Shown: in pieces, positions 47,707-57,388 of the stretch | How positions within the stretch are numbered: position 1 is the first letter of the stretch | How the letters are laid out: each line of letters opens with the position of its first letter | NCBI RefSeq assembly: GCF_051713825.1 | Contig: NZ_JBIOQR010000001.1 | Span: 3,844,001 to 3,908,000 of the forward strand | DNA from: Enterococcus_K sp051713825 | Lineage (GTDB): Bacteria > Bacillota > Bacilli > Lactobacillales > Enterococcaceae | Direction of reading: 5' to 3' | Length of the DNA: 64,000 nt | The notes under the pieces: generated by a model | What the model was told of the DNA's origin: nothing | Databases searched by the model: none | Seen by the model: only the letters and a program-made list of their open reading frames with translations | Program-made: the position numbers and the translations under genes

Positions 47707-50700
47707 CTATTCAGCTTCTTTTGACACATATTTTTGTTGGCGTAAGGCTTTGATAAAGCTTGCTGTTTCCTGCAACCACACAGCATCGCTCATTCCTCGG
47801 CCAATTGTTAATTTAATCGTCATCTTGTCTTTTTCGACGCCTAACCCTGCTTTCATTTTAGTTGCGGTTAAGGCCTCAAATAACTGTTCTACTGAATAGG
47901 TTTTAGTTCCGACTTTGCTTAGAACCACCTTAATCGTCAAGCCCTGAATACGGACCATTTCAAGCAAAGCACGATCGCCGTCCATCTTCATTTGACCAAT
48001 TGTCAATAAGTGAGCAACCTCTTCTGGGTATTCCCCAAATCGGTCCAACAAGTCTGCTTCAAGTTCTTCGAGCATCTCTTGGCTCTCTAACTCACGAATT
48101 CGTTTGTAAATCTCAATTTTTTGACGCTCATCTTCAATATAACCAGAAGGCAGATAGGCATCTACCCCTAAATCAATTTCCACAGAAGTTTTTTCTGTTT
48201 GGGTATTCTTCCCTTGTTTGCGGGCAACCGCTTCAGATAACATTTGTGAATACATATCAAACCCAACCGCATCGATAAAGCCATGTTGTTGTGCGCCCAA
48301 TAAATTCCCTGCGCCACGAATCGATAAATCACGCATCGCAATTTTAAAGCCTGAACCAAGCTCCGTGAAGTCTTTAATCGCTTGTAACCTTTTTTCGCTG
48401 ACTTCATTCAAAATCTTTTGTTGTTCATACATAAAATACGCATAGGCAACACGATTGCTTCGTCCCACACGCCCCCGTAGCTGATACAACGTAGATAAGC
48501 CCATATAATCAGCATTTTCTACAAAAAGCGTATTGGCATTAGGGATGTCTACACCCGTTTCAATGATTGTGGTCGTTACCAAAACATCATACTGACCTTC
48601 AATAAAATCAAACAGCGTATTCTCCAATTGTACCTCGGTCATCTGCCCATGAGCATACGCAATCCGTGCATCTGGAACTAGCGCTTGAAGCTCTTCTACT
48701 TTTTGTTCAATAGTATCTACTCGATTATAGAGATAGAAAATTTGTCCGTCACGTCCCATTTCACGTTCAATCGCTTCTCGAATCGCCCCTGGATTTTTTT
48801 CCATAACATACGTTTGAATCGGGTAACGATTTTCTGGCGGCGTCTCAATGACAGATAAATCGCGAACGCCTAACATGGACATGTGGAGCGTACGTGGGAT
48901 TGGTGTAGCTGTCAAGGTCAACACATCTACTTCAGAACGCAATTGTTTCAAACGCTCTTTATGCTTCACACCAAATCGTTGCTCTTCATCAATAATCAAC
49001 AGGCCAAGATCACTAAACTCAATATCTTTGGATAGGATTCGATGTGTGCCGACCACGATATCCACTTGGCCTGTACGCAACTCTTCAATTGTTTCTTTTT
49101 GTTGTGCTTTTGTTCTAAAACGACTTAATAAACCAATATTTACTGGGAAATTCTCAAATCGATCCACCAGCGTTTCATAGTGCTGTTGCGCTAAGATAGT
49201 CGTCGGCACTAAAAATGCCACCTGTTTATTTTCTTTGACCGCTTTAAAGGCCGCACGTAATGCAACCTCCGTCTTCCCGTACCCAACATCTCCAACTAAC
49301 AAACGATCCATGGGTTTGGCTTTTTCCATATCACGCTTTATTTCGGCTGTACTTCTTAACTGGTCATCTGTTTCAGAGTAAGGAAAAGCATCTTCAAATT
49401 CTTTTTGATACGCATCATCTGGTCCAAAAGCATACCCCGTTTCTGCTTCTCTTGCCGCATACAGTTGAATTAAGTCGTCTGCAATATCTTCAATTTTTGA
49501 GGTGACTTTCCGTTTAGTCTTCGTCCACTCACTTCCACCCAGCTTGTTGACGCGAGGTGATTTCCCTTCTGAGGCAACATATTTTTGAATCAAGTTTAAT
49601 TGCGTAACAGGAATAAATAATTTATCTTCATTCTGATATAAAATCGTCAAATAATCTTGATGGACGCCATCTACTTCTAGTGTCTGCATCCCAATATATT
49701 TCCCAATCCCGTGATTCGCATGGACCACATAATCGCCTGATTTTAGCTCACTATAACTTTTCAGACGTTCTGCATTGGAGATACTTTGTCGACGTGTTTT
49801 CTTTTTCGCCGTCTTTTGAAAGACTTCCTTTTCTGTAAGGGCCACTAATTTATCTTGTGGCAATTCAAACCCAGACTGTAAGCCACCCTCAACGAGTTGG
49901 ATTTTTCCAGTTAGAAGCTTATCCGCGGTTGTTTGAACAGACTTGATGTCAAAATCTAAGAACATTTCTTCGATTTTTTTCAAACGTTCTTTTGTAGAAA
50001 TGTAGACCACTACCGTTTGGCCTTGTTTTTTCCATCGATCCATTTCGGTTTTTAATAGAGGCATTTGTCCGAAAAATTGTTGCATCGAACGGTATTGGAA
50101 ATTATAAATTTGTTGGAACCTGAGATTGCCCATGCCTTTTTGAAATAACGAAAAGTAACTCGTAGGATAACTATCCTTATTTAAAATTTGATACACATCA
50201 TGGCCAAATGTTTGTTCAGAGAAGATTTTTCCTTCTTCAATCTTCATCGTTTGCCACTCAGCCTCTTCTCGTTCCATTTCACGATTGGTTTCCAAAATTC
50301 TTGGATAGTCATCTATAAAAACGAGCGCGTTTTTCTCAAAATAATCAAAAATATCGGTTTTCGTTTCATAGAGAAAATCCGTATAGTAGTTGGCCTGATC
50401 CCCAGGAATCCCTGTTTGCCATTCAGTCATTAGTTGCCCATAATAATCAGATAGGAATTCCTTTTCTGTTGGATCATTGGTAATCGCCAAACGTTTTTCT
50501 AGTGCTTCTGTTAAGCGTTTGACACCATAGTCTAAATCCGTATCGGAAAAAACCAAATCTGAGGTTGGCAAAATCGAGATTTCTTCAATTGTTGCCACTG
50601 AACGCTGGGTATCTGCTTCAAAGTACCGCATAGAATCAATTTCGTCATCAAATAGTTCCACACGAACTGGATACTCTGTCGTCAGTGGATAAACATCCAC

Positions 50701-51237
50701 AATACTTCCTCGAATGCTAAACTCGCCGGGTTTGCCAACCATGGTTTGACGTTCATACCCCATCAACACCAATTGTTGCGCAAGTGTCTGGTTGTCAATC
50801 GTCCCGCCAAGCTTCCACTCCACTTGATACGATTGCCACGTTTTCTTAGGCGGCAAAAACTTTCGTAAAGCCGCAGCAGGTAGAACGTAGATTCCTTTTT
50901 TCTTTGTCACTAAAGCATTTAATGTGACCACGCGTTCCGCACGAGCTTCTGGTGAAGAGAAAGCCATTTCTGCGGACATCACTTCGTCCACGGGAAATAA
51001 GAAAATCTCTTCCTGTGGTAAAACATGTTGCAGATCATCTACCAACTGATTGGCATAATACAAGTTAGGCGTAATGACAATCGTTGTCTTTTTTAATTTT
51101 TTGTAGGCACTAACCATCGTCAAGGTTTTAGCTGATCCTGATAACCCGGTTAATAGCTGACGTGGTGCTTTTTCTTTCAACTCTTGTATCCATTGTTGGA
51201 TTAAAGGATTTCGATTGAATAATTGAATGATATTCAA
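47707..51237 (-). CDS. mfd: Transcription-repair coupling factor
   Basis: 1176-residue DNA translocase that removes stalled RNA polymerase and recruits UvrA. An N-terminal UvrB-like region (about 1-450) is followed by an RNA-polymerase-interacting domain with GDYVVHANHGIGKY. The RecG-like motor has Walker A VGDVGYGKTE, DEEQ box IIDEEQRFGV, TATPIPRTLHMS and QLRGRVGRS. The TRCF C-terminal domain completes the full-length protein. It lies 15 bp after pth, as in B. subtilis. Confidence 0.97.
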   Translation of the reverse strand: MNIIQLFNRNPLIQQWIQELKEKAPRQLLTGLSGSAKTLTMVSAYKKLKKTTIVITPNLYYANQLVDDLQHVLPQEEIFLFPVDEVMSAEMAFSSPEARAERVVTLNALVTKKKGIYVLPAAALRKFLPPKKTWQSYQVEWKLGGTIDNQTLAQQLVLMGYERQTMVGKPGEFSIRGSIVDVYPLTTEYPVRVELFDDEIDSMRYFEADTQRSVATIEEISILPTSDLVFSDTDLDYGVKRLTEALEKRLAITNDPTEKEFLSDYYGQLMTEWQTGIPGDQANYYTDFLYETKTDIFDYFEKNALVFIDDYPRILETNREMEREEAEWQTMKIEEGKIFSEQTFGHDVYQILNKDSYPTSYFSLFQKGMGNLRFQQIYNFQYRSMQQFFGQMPLLKTEMDRWKKQGQTVVVYISTKERLKKIEEMFLDFDIKSVQTTADKLLTGKIQLVEGGLQSGFELPQDKLVALTEKEVFQKTAKKKTRRQSISNAERLKSYSELKSGDYVVHANHGIGKYIGMQTLEVDGVHQDYLTILYQNEDKLFIPVTQLNLIQKYVASEGKSPRVNKLGGSEWTKTKRKVTSKIEDIADDLIQLYAAREAETGYAFGPDDAYQKEFEDAFPYSETDDQLRSTAEIKRDMEKAKPMDRLLVGDVGYGKTEVALRAAFKAVKENKQVAFLVPTTILAQQHYETLVDRFENFPVNIGLLSRFRTKAQQKETIEELRTGQVDIVVGTHRILSKDIEFSDLGLLIIDEEQRFGVKHKERLKQLRSEVDVLTLTATPIPRTLHMSMLGVRDLSVIETPPENRYPIQTYVMEKNPGAIREAIEREMGRDGQIFYLYNRVDTIEQKVEELQALVPDARIAYAHGQMTEVQLENTLFDFIEGQYDVLVTTTIIETGVDIPNANTLFVENADYMGLSTLYQLRGRVGRSNRVAYAYFMYEQQKILNEVSEKRLQAIKDFTELGSGFKIAMRDLSIRGAGNLLGAQQHGFIDAVGFDMYSQMLSEAVARKQGKNTQTEKTSVEIDLGVDAYLPSGYIEDERQKIEIYKRIRELESQEMLEELEADLLDRFGEYPEEVAHLLTIGQMKMDGDRALLEMVRIQGLTIKVVLSKVGTKTYSVEQLFEALTATKMKAGLGVEKDKMTIKLTIGRGMSDAVWLQETASFIKALRQQKYVSKEAE

Positions 51238-51252
51238 GTTCGTTTCCCCTCT

Positions 51253-51813
51253 CTAATTAAATTGATTCATTGTATCAATAAAGGTATGGCCAGCTAGTCG
51301 ATACTTACATGCTGCAACAGACTGATCAATGCTTGCTTGAATGAACGGTTGATTTTCTTTACTAAAACCACTTAACACATGGTTAACGACTGTTTTTTTT
51401 CCTTCAGGACGACCGATACCGACTTTAATTCGGTCAAAAACATTGTCTCCCAAATGCGCAATCAGACTCTTTATCCCGTTATGTCCACCCGCGCTTCCTT
51501 TTTGTCGCAAACGAATTTTTCCAACAGCCAAATCTAAGTCATCATAAATAACCAATAACTCCTCAGGATAAATACCAAAGTAGGTCATCAATGGGCCCAC
51601 AGCTCGTCCTGATTCATTCATAAACGTCATTGGCTTCACTAATAATATTTTTTCCCCATCCACAAAAAACTCAGCCACTTCAGCTTCGAATGGGTTCTTT
51701 TTGAAAGTTGCCTGATAGTCATCAGCTAAACGATCAACCACCATAAATCCGACATTATGTTTTGTCTCTTGATATTTGGTTCCAGGATTTCCCAATCCAA
51801 CAATCATTTTCAT
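51253..51813 (-). CDS. pth: Peptidyl-tRNA hydrolase
   Basis: 186-residue enzyme releasing tRNA from prematurely dropped peptidyl-tRNA. Motifs: MIVGLGNPGTKYQETKHNVGF with the catalytic His (about 20), MNESGRAVG and DDLDLAVGKIRLRQKGSAGGHNG. It is the first gene of the pth-mfd run, with a strong palindrome in its upstream region. Confidence 0.96.
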   Translation of the reverse strand: MKMIVGLGNPGTKYQETKHNVGFMVVDRLADDYQATFKKNPFEAEVAEFFVDGEKILLVKPMTFMNESGRAVGPLMTYFGIYPEELLVIYDDLDLAVGKIRLRQKGSAGGHNGIKSLIAHLGDNVFDRIKVGIGRPEGKKTVVNHVLSGFSKENQPFIQASIDQSVAACKYRLAGHTFIDTMNQFN

Positions 51814-51918
51814 AAACGTTCCTCACTTACTCCAGTCATTTGCAACACAAAATGCTGGATAGGTTAAAAACCCCTCCAGTCATGTCACACTTTCTACTCA
51901 ATAGTATAACACAGGAGA

Positions 51919-51937
51919 AGCTATAATCGTTATAGCT
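51919..51937. promoter_or_regulatory. Perfect palindrome in the pth promoter region
   Basis: AGCTATAA-TCG-TTATAGCT, two 8-bp arms. A minus-strand TATACT (51903-51908) that could be the pth -10 lies 11 bp away, so the dyad would overlap the -35 zone. It may be an operator; no T-run follows in either direction. Confidence 0.4.
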
Positions 51938-52081
51938 AAACTCGGTATATTACCAAAAATTAGAAAAAAGTTAGAAAAAACTTCTCGAAACAGCGAATTC
52001 TTAGAATAGTGAAATTCCGCACTTGTAAGCTTTTACAATTGATACAGATTACAAAACTGTTACATTTTGACGGCGTATTAC

Positions 52082-52110
52082 GTGACAGAATATTCCAGAG
52101 ATGTTACGAT
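52082..52110 (+). promoter_or_regulatory. ldh promoter
   Basis: GTGACA, 17-bp spacer, TACGAT with TG one base upstream (extended -10), ending 39 bp before the ldh ATG. The upstream 180 bp is AT-rich and has no gene. Confidence 0.5.
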
Positions 52111-52148
52111 AATAATGAAAAAACAAATACGTGGAGGGATTGATACAC

Positions 52149-53117
52149 ATGGCTAATGAAAAAAAAGATCATCAAAAAGTCATTCTAGTTGGAGATGGTG
52201 CAGTTGGATCTAGTTATGCATTTGCTCTTGTCACTCAAAATATTGCCCAAGAAGTCGGGATTATTGATATTAACACCAAAAAAACTGAAGGAGATGCCAT
52301 CGACCTTTCTCATGCGTTAGCCTTTACTTCACCTAAGAAAATCTATGCAGCCGAATACGCGGACTGCCATGATGCAGATTTGGTTGTCCTAACTGCCGGT
52401 GCTCCACAAAAGCCTGGTGAAACTCGTTTGGACTTAGTGAACAAAAATCTAAAAATTAATCGCTCAATCGTCACTCAAATTGTTGAATCTGGCTTTAACG
52501 GTATCTTCTTAGTTGCCGCAAATCCCGTTGATATTTTAACTTATTCAACATGGAAATTCTCTGGTTTCCCTAAAGAACGCGTGATTGGATCCGGTACTTC
52601 ACTAGATTCCGCTCGCTTCCGTCAAGCCATTGCCGAGTTAGTTGACGTTGATGCACGAAATGTTCATGCGTATATTTTAGGTGAACACGGAGATTCTGAA
52701 TTCCCTGTCTGGTCTCATGCAAATGTAGCCGGTCTTCAAATTTATGAATGGGTCAAAAGTAACCCTGAAGTAGATGAAGAAGCCATGGTTAACTTATTCT
52801 TTAGTGTGCGTGATGCTGCCTATACCATTATTGAGAAAAAAGGTGCCACATTCTATGGCATCGCAGTTGCTTTAGCACGCATTACCAAAGCTATTCTTGA
52901 TGATGAAAACTCAGTTCTGCCACTCTCTGTTTATATGAATGGTGAATACGGCTTAAATGATATCTTTATCGGTGCGCCAGCAGTCATTAACCGCCAAGGA
53001 ATCAAACAAGTTATTGAAATCCCTCTAACAGATGCTGAGAAAGATCGGATGAATGCTTCTGCTAGTCAATTAAAAGACGTCCTTACACAGGCATTCGACC
53101 AATTAGACGCAGAATAA
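52149..53117 (+). CDS. ldh: L-lactate dehydrogenase
   Basis: 322-residue NAD-dependent enzyme reducing pyruvate to L-lactate, the main fermentative step in enterococci. Rossmann motif VILVGDGAVGSSYAFAL; substrate Arg in GAPQKPGETRLD; catalytic His in YILGEHGDSEFPVWS. The start is the ATG after GGAGGG (52134-52139). The in-frame GTG at 52131 lies within the ribosome-binding site and is not the start. The gene is monocistronic with its own terminator. Confidence 0.96.
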   Translation: MANEKKDHQKVILVGDGAVGSSYAFALVTQNIAQEVGIIDINTKKTEGDAIDLSHALAFTSPKKIYAAEYADCHDADLVVLTAGAPQKPGETRLDLVNKNLKINRSIVTQIVESGFNGIFLVAANPVDILTYSTWKFSGFPKERVIGSGTSLDSARFRQAIAELVDVDARNVHAYILGEHGDSEFPVWSHANVAGLQIYEWVKSNPEVDEEAMVNLFFSVRDAAYTIIEKKGATFYGIAVALARITKAILDDENSVLPLSVYMNGEYGLNDIFIGAPAVINRQGIKQVIEIPLTDAEKDRMNASASQLKDVLTQAFDQLDAE

Positions 53118-53186
53118 TCCTCTCTTCTTTGATGCAAACTCTCGTTATAGTAGGACTGGAAAGATAATTTTTCTCATTTTCTGATA

Positions 53187-53237
53187 CAAAAAAAAGAATT
53201 TGAAGCTCAAAAAGAGTTTCAAATTCTTTTTTTCTAT
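53187..53237 (+). terminator. ldh terminator
   Basis: Stem AAGAATTTGAA.CTC/GAG.TTCAAATTCTT with a 5-nt loop then TTTTT. Confidence 0.9.
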
Positions 53238-53398
53238 ATTATTATAAAATGTATAGAGTTATTTTTATTGGTAATCACTTTCTAAATATTTTTAAAATTT
53301 TCACCTATTTTGAGCAAAATCGCCACATCGCTAGGGAATTTATGCTATTATGAATAACGGTATACTCTAAATTTATTCAATTGAGGGGTTTATATATT

Positions 53399-54811
53399 AT
53401 GACAAGAGGAAACACTCGTGCACAGAGGCAAAGTAAGGTAGCTAAGATTATCATACTCATTACTTTAGGTATCATTGTTTTATTAGCTGGCGGCTATACC
53501 TACCGTAGCATTTATTATACAAAACATTTTTTGCCCAAAACTGAAGTAAATAGTGTCGATGTGAGCAATTTGACCATCGATGAAGCAAAAAAGCAATTAC
53601 AGGAAAAATATTCTTCTGAAACATTTAAAATTACAGAAGAAGGAACGACCTGGAAAGAGATTAAAAAAACCGACTTGGGCGTTTCGCTTGATTTTACAAA
53701 AGAATTAGAAAAACTACGACAAAAACAAAATCCTTGGGGCTGGGCCTTTTCTTATGTTTCTGCTGCCGAGAAAGAAACACTCGATTCATTAGATGTTGAC
53801 CAAGAAAAACTGAATGCTTCTCTAAGTACAGTAAAAGCAGACTTAACCAAATTAAATGAATCACGAACCAAGTCTGAAAATGCAAAGATTATTCGAACAG
53901 ACGCAGGCTTTGCTATACAAGATGAAAAAATCGGAAACACGATTAACGTCGATGAAGCAATGACCTCAATTACCCAGACAGCAACAGAAGGAAAAGAGAC
54001 TGTTGACTTGGTTGCATTCCGTATCAAACCTACGATTACTGCTAACGATGAGAAGTTGAAAAAACAAATAGAAAAAGCTAACAAAATAGCCAAGGTTAAT
54101 GCAACGTATACTATTAACGGTATTTCATTCGTCATTCCAACAGCAACGATTATGGACTGGTTGGAGTCTACTGATAAAGATCTTACAATTAATCATGACA
54201 AAATAACTGAGTACGTGACTAATTTGGCAACAATGTATAATACTAGTTCAAACCCAACAACCTTCAAGAGCACCAGACGCGGAGAAGTTAGTGTTCCAGC
54301 GGGCTCTTATAGTTGGACTATCCAAGTCGATCAAGAAGCAGCTGCTTTGAAGGACTCAATTATGGCTGGCGAAGACTTCACACGTAGCCCAGTTGTCCAA
54401 GGAACGACCACCGCAGACCACGCCCTTGTAGGTAACACCTACATCGAGGTTGATTTACAGAGTCAGCATATGTGGTTCTATAAAGATGGCGGACTTGTTT
54501 TAGAGACGGACGTGGTAACAGGTAAACCTAACACACCTACACCACCTGGAGTTTTCTACGTTTGGAATCACGAGCAAAATGCCACACTTCGCGGCTTAAA
54601 CGATGATGGTTCAAAATATGCTAGTCCAGTAAAATTCTGGATGCCAATTGATTGGACTGGTGTCGGTATTCATGATTCTGATTGGCAACCTGCGTACGGT
54701 GGAGAGCTATGGAAAACAGTTGGTTCACACGGCTGTGTCAATACACCACCTGGAGTGATGAAACAATTGTATGAATCAGTCGAAAATGGCACACCTGTAT
54801 TAGTATTCTAA
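53399..54811 (+). CDS. L,D-transpeptidase (Ldt/YkuD) with PG-binding domain
   Basis: 470-residue membrane-anchored enzyme. A basic N-terminus and one helix (about 16-38) lead to an extracellular peptidoglycan-binding region (about 50-330, PG_binding_4-type repeats, VDVSNLTIDEAK). The YkuD catalytic domain follows, with active site GIHDSDW and GSHGCVNTP (Cys about 450). Layout and size match E. faecium Ldtfm, which forms 3-3 peptidoglycan cross-links and can bypass beta-lactam-sensitive transpeptidases. The ATG at 53399 follows GAGGGG; an upstream TTG in the ribosome-binding site is not used. Confidence 0.92.
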   Translation: MTRGNTRAQRQSKVAKIIILITLGIIVLLAGGYTYRSIYYTKHFLPKTEVNSVDVSNLTIDEAKKQLQEKYSSETFKITEEGTTWKEIKKTDLGVSLDFTKELEKLRQKQNPWGWAFSYVSAAEKETLDSLDVDQEKLNASLSTVKADLTKLNESRTKSENAKIIRTDAGFAIQDEKIGNTINVDEAMTSITQTATEGKETVDLVAFRIKPTITANDEKLKKQIEKANKIAKVNATYTINGISFVIPTATIMDWLESTDKDLTINHDKITEYVTNLATMYNTSSNPTTFKSTRRGEVSVPAGSYSWTIQVDQEAAALKDSIMAGEDFTRSPVVQGTTTADHALVGNTYIEVDLQSQHMWFYKDGGLVLETDVVTGKPNTPTPPGVFYVWNHEQNATLRGLNDDGSKYASPVKFWMPIDWTGVGIHDSDWQPAYGGELWKTVGSHGCVNTPPGVMKQLYESVENGTPVLVF

Positions 54812-54822
54812 AAGAGCCGTAA

Positions 54823-54867
54823 TAGAGAGTAGGGATTCTTAAATAGATATCCTTGCTCTCTTTTTCA
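54823..54867 (+). terminator. Terminator after the L,D-transpeptidase
   Basis: Stem AGAGAGTAGGGAT/ATCCTTGCTCTCT with pairs broken once, then TTTTTC. Confidence 0.7.
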
Positions 54868-54908
54868 TTGTATAATCAAGTTACAAATTGCAAAATAAGG
54901 AGAAAAAA

Positions 54909-55778
54909 ATGACTTATTGGGAAAAAGCAGATTATTCTTGGTCTTCCGATTCTGAACGCTACATTTTGACCCCCACACCACGAAGCCGACGTTTGTTCTA
55001 CTACATTCAAGAAATCGGCCATTTCAAAGCACATCAGCCCTACTTTACAGAACGCGAACACCTACCATCCTATTTGATTAAGTTTACCTTGCAAGGAGAA
55101 GGACTTCTTCGGTATAAAAATCAAAGTTATTCGATAAAAAGTGGCGACCTCTTTTTTATTGACTGTAATGAATATCAATACTATCAAACAGTCAGTGAGG
55201 ATTATTGGGAAATGGATTGGGTTCATTTTTCTGGCGCACAATCTGCCCTGTTTTATGAAGAATTTATAAAAAATGACTGTCCCGTTTTCCATACAGAGGG
55301 GACGCCTAAAACTAACGCAATTCATTTAATCTTAGAGCAATTATTAGCTTTGCAGACACAGCCACATGCACAAACAGATTATCATTCCTCTATTTTGCTT
55401 CATCAATTACTCAATGAAGCCCTTTTGCAAAAATATCAACAGGATTTTTCTTATGAAGCAATTCCAAAACACATTTTAGATATGCGCGTATTTCTTGATG
55501 CACACTTCGCTGAAACTCTCTCTTTAGAGGATTTGGAAACTATTTTTCATATTAATAAATACCAGTTAAATAAGGAATTCTCAAAGTTTATTGGCCTACC
55601 ACCGATTAAATACCAAATAAATAAAAAAATCTCCTATTCAAAGGATTTACTTCGCTACTCCGAAAAATCAATCAAGGAAATTTCTCTAGAAGTGGGGCTC
55701 GAAAATTTTGCTTACTTCAGTCGCCTCTTTAAAAAAAGGACGGGACTAACTCCTAGTCAATATAGGAAGATTGGGTAA
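54909..55778 (+). CDS. AraC-family transcriptional regulator
   Basis: 289 residues from the ATG following AGGAGA. The N-terminal cupin sensor domain (about 35-130; GEGLLRYKNQSYSIKSGDLFFID is the AraC-binding pattern) is followed by two C-terminal helix-turn-helices (about 190-289, ending SRLFKKRTGLTPSQYRK). Such proteins usually control sugar or cell-surface genes. No sugar gene is adjacent, since both neighbours are convergent or terminated, so the target is unknown. Confidence 0.88.
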   Translation: MTYWEKADYSWSSDSERYILTPTPRSRRLFYYIQEIGHFKAHQPYFTEREHLPSYLIKFTLQGEGLLRYKNQSYSIKSGDLFFIDCNEYQYYQTVSEDYWEMDWVHFSGAQSALFYEEFIKNDCPVFHTEGTPKTNAIHLILEQLLALQTQPHAQTDYHSSILLHQLLNEALLQKYQQDFSYEAIPKHILDMRVFLDAHFAETLSLEDLETIFHINKYQLNKEFSKFIGLPPIKYQINKKISYSKDLLRYSEKSIKEISLEVGLENFAYFSRLFKKRTGLTPSQYRKIG

Positions 55779-55797
55779 AATATAAGGATTTCTCAAC

Positions 55798-55850
55798 AAA
55801 CAAACTCTCCTCAAGGTAGAATCGCCCTACTTTTAAGAGAGTTTGTCTTT
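55798..55850. terminator. Bidirectional terminator between araC-type gene and yebC
   Basis: Stem CAAACTCTC/GAGAGTTTG extended by CAAGGTAG/CCTACTTT-type pairing, between two convergent genes. Confidence 0.75.
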
Positions 55851-55855
55851 ATCTA

Positions 55856-56578
55856 TTATTCCGCTGACGTAAATACTTCAGAAACATCATCATCGTCTTC
55901 TAATTTATCAACAAGTCGATCGAGCTTAGCTTGTTGTTCCTCTGTTAAAGGAACCGTGTTTTGCGGAACCATCGTCAATTCTGCTTGAGCCAAAGTAAAC
56001 TCTGCGTTCTCTAACCAATCTCTGACCTTAACAAAGTCTTCGGGCGCTGTATAAATCTCAAATACTTCAGAAGAGACAATCAAATCCTCTGCTCCGGCTT
56101 CTAACACATCTTCAAACATTTGGTCCTCATCAATAGTCAAATTCTCTCTTTCAATGGCCAAATAGCCCTTGCGATCAAATAGATAATTTACCGAACCCGT
56201 CTCACCCAGAGAACCACCATTTCTAGTAAAGGCGACACGCACATTTGTTGCTGTCCGATTACGGTTATCCGTCAGTGTATGCACAAGGATTGCAACCCCT
56301 CCTGGACCATACCCTTCATAAGTAATTTCATCATAGTTGGTACTATCCGCTGAGCTATCGGCCTTTTTGATTGCTCGATCAATGTTATCGTTAGGCATAT
56401 TCGCAGCTTTTGCTTTGTCTACAGCTAATCGCAAGGCAGGATTTAATGCTGGATCGAGTCCACCTGCTTTAGCCGCCATATACACTTCGCGGGAAAGCTT
56501 TTGAAAAATCTTTCCACGTTTTGCGTCTTGTGCATTTTTTCTTCCTTGAATATTACTCCACTTACTATGTCCCGACAT
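55856..56578 (-). CDS. yebC: YebC/PmpR-family protein
   Basis: 240 residues with the signature MSGHSKWSNIQGRKNAQDAKRGKIF and AVDKAKAANMPNDNIDRAIKKA. It was long annotated as a transcriptional regulator. Family members (TACO1/YebC) have also been shown to help ribosomes through polyproline stretches. It stands alone here. The 186 bp upstream show no clear gene. Confidence 0.95.
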   Translation of the reverse strand: MSGHSKWSNIQGRKNAQDAKRGKIFQKLSREVYMAAKAGGLDPALNPALRLAVDKAKAANMPNDNIDRAIKKADSSADSTNYDEITYEGYGPGGVAILVHTLTDNRNRTATNVRVAFTRNGGSLGETGSVNYLFDRKGYLAIERENLTIDEDQMFEDVLEAGAEDLIVSSEVFEIYTAPEDFVKVRDWLENAEFTLAQAELTMVPQNTVPLTEEQQAKLDRLVDKLEDDDDVSEVFTSAE

Positions 56579-56764
56579 TCTAACTTCATCCTCTCAATCA
56601 GTGAATCACTCTTCACTATTCTTTTGTTTTTGAATTGAACTTCGATACGTCAAACATGCGGCCCCTTATTCAGACAGCGTACACTTTACTTTTTGTACGA
56701 CTCACTTTACTTCCCTTTCATTATACAACTTCTTTGATGTTCTAAACACTCAAAAGGTGACTGT

Positions 56765-57274
56765 TTATCGTTTTCTCTTGTTCCATGTATAAACAATGAG
56801 ACAGATGGCAACTGCCGTCAACGCACCACAAGAATCTAAAGCGACATCTTGAAATAGTGGTGAACGTCCCCCTGTCATCATTTGATGAAATTCATCAAGT
56901 CCTGCATAACCGGTTGCACATAACCAAGCTAAAATAGCTGGCAACCATCTTACCTTCAATCTCGGATAAAGTCCTAAAAAGAGACTACCACTCATTAGAA
57001 AATAGGTGCCAAAATGAGCGCCTTTACGAATGAAAAATTCGACAAATTTAAAATAGCCACTTGCCTTTATACTAACCTCATCTCCTGCATAGACAAATGA
57101 AACAGTTTTAAAAAAATCTTTAAAGGGTTCATTTTTCAAAAGTTTACCTAATAGAGAGATTTGCGACTGTTGTTCATAGGTTTGTGAAGAACTGTAAAAT
57201 AGGATAGCCATGACAAAAAAAGCGACCCCTAGATAAAAATTACCATTCTTCATTTGTTTTTTTATTGCTTTCAT
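56765..57274 (-). CDS. VanZ-like membrane protein
   Basis: 169 residues, four or five helices, with the VanZ-family motif RKGAHFGTYFLMSG and the LDEFHQMMTGGRSP segment. VanZ homologues confer low-level teicoplanin resistance in some contexts; most chromosomal ones have unknown function. Nothing else of a van cluster is present, so resistance should not be inferred. Confidence 0.85.
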   Translation of the reverse strand: MKAIKKQMKNGNFYLGVAFFVMAILFYSSSQTYEQQSQISLLGKLLKNEPFKDFFKTVSFVYAGDEVSIKASGYFKFVEFFIRKGAHFGTYFLMSGSLFLGLYPRLKVRWLPAILAWLCATGYAGLDEFHQMMTGGRSPLFQDVALDSCGALTAVAICLIVYTWNKRKR

Positions 57275-57388
57275 AATTCACCTCAACTCTATCTTACCAA
57301 TTTTTAAAAAAAGAACAATCTTTTCCATAATTTTATTGATATACTATATACTAGTAGTAAATAAACTTTTTTTGAAGGGAGTATGTTT

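Noticed and set aside
56765..57274. Glycopeptide-resistance locus suggested by the VanZ-like protein
   Set aside because: No vanHAX, vanRS or vanY is present; isolated VanZ-like proteins are common.
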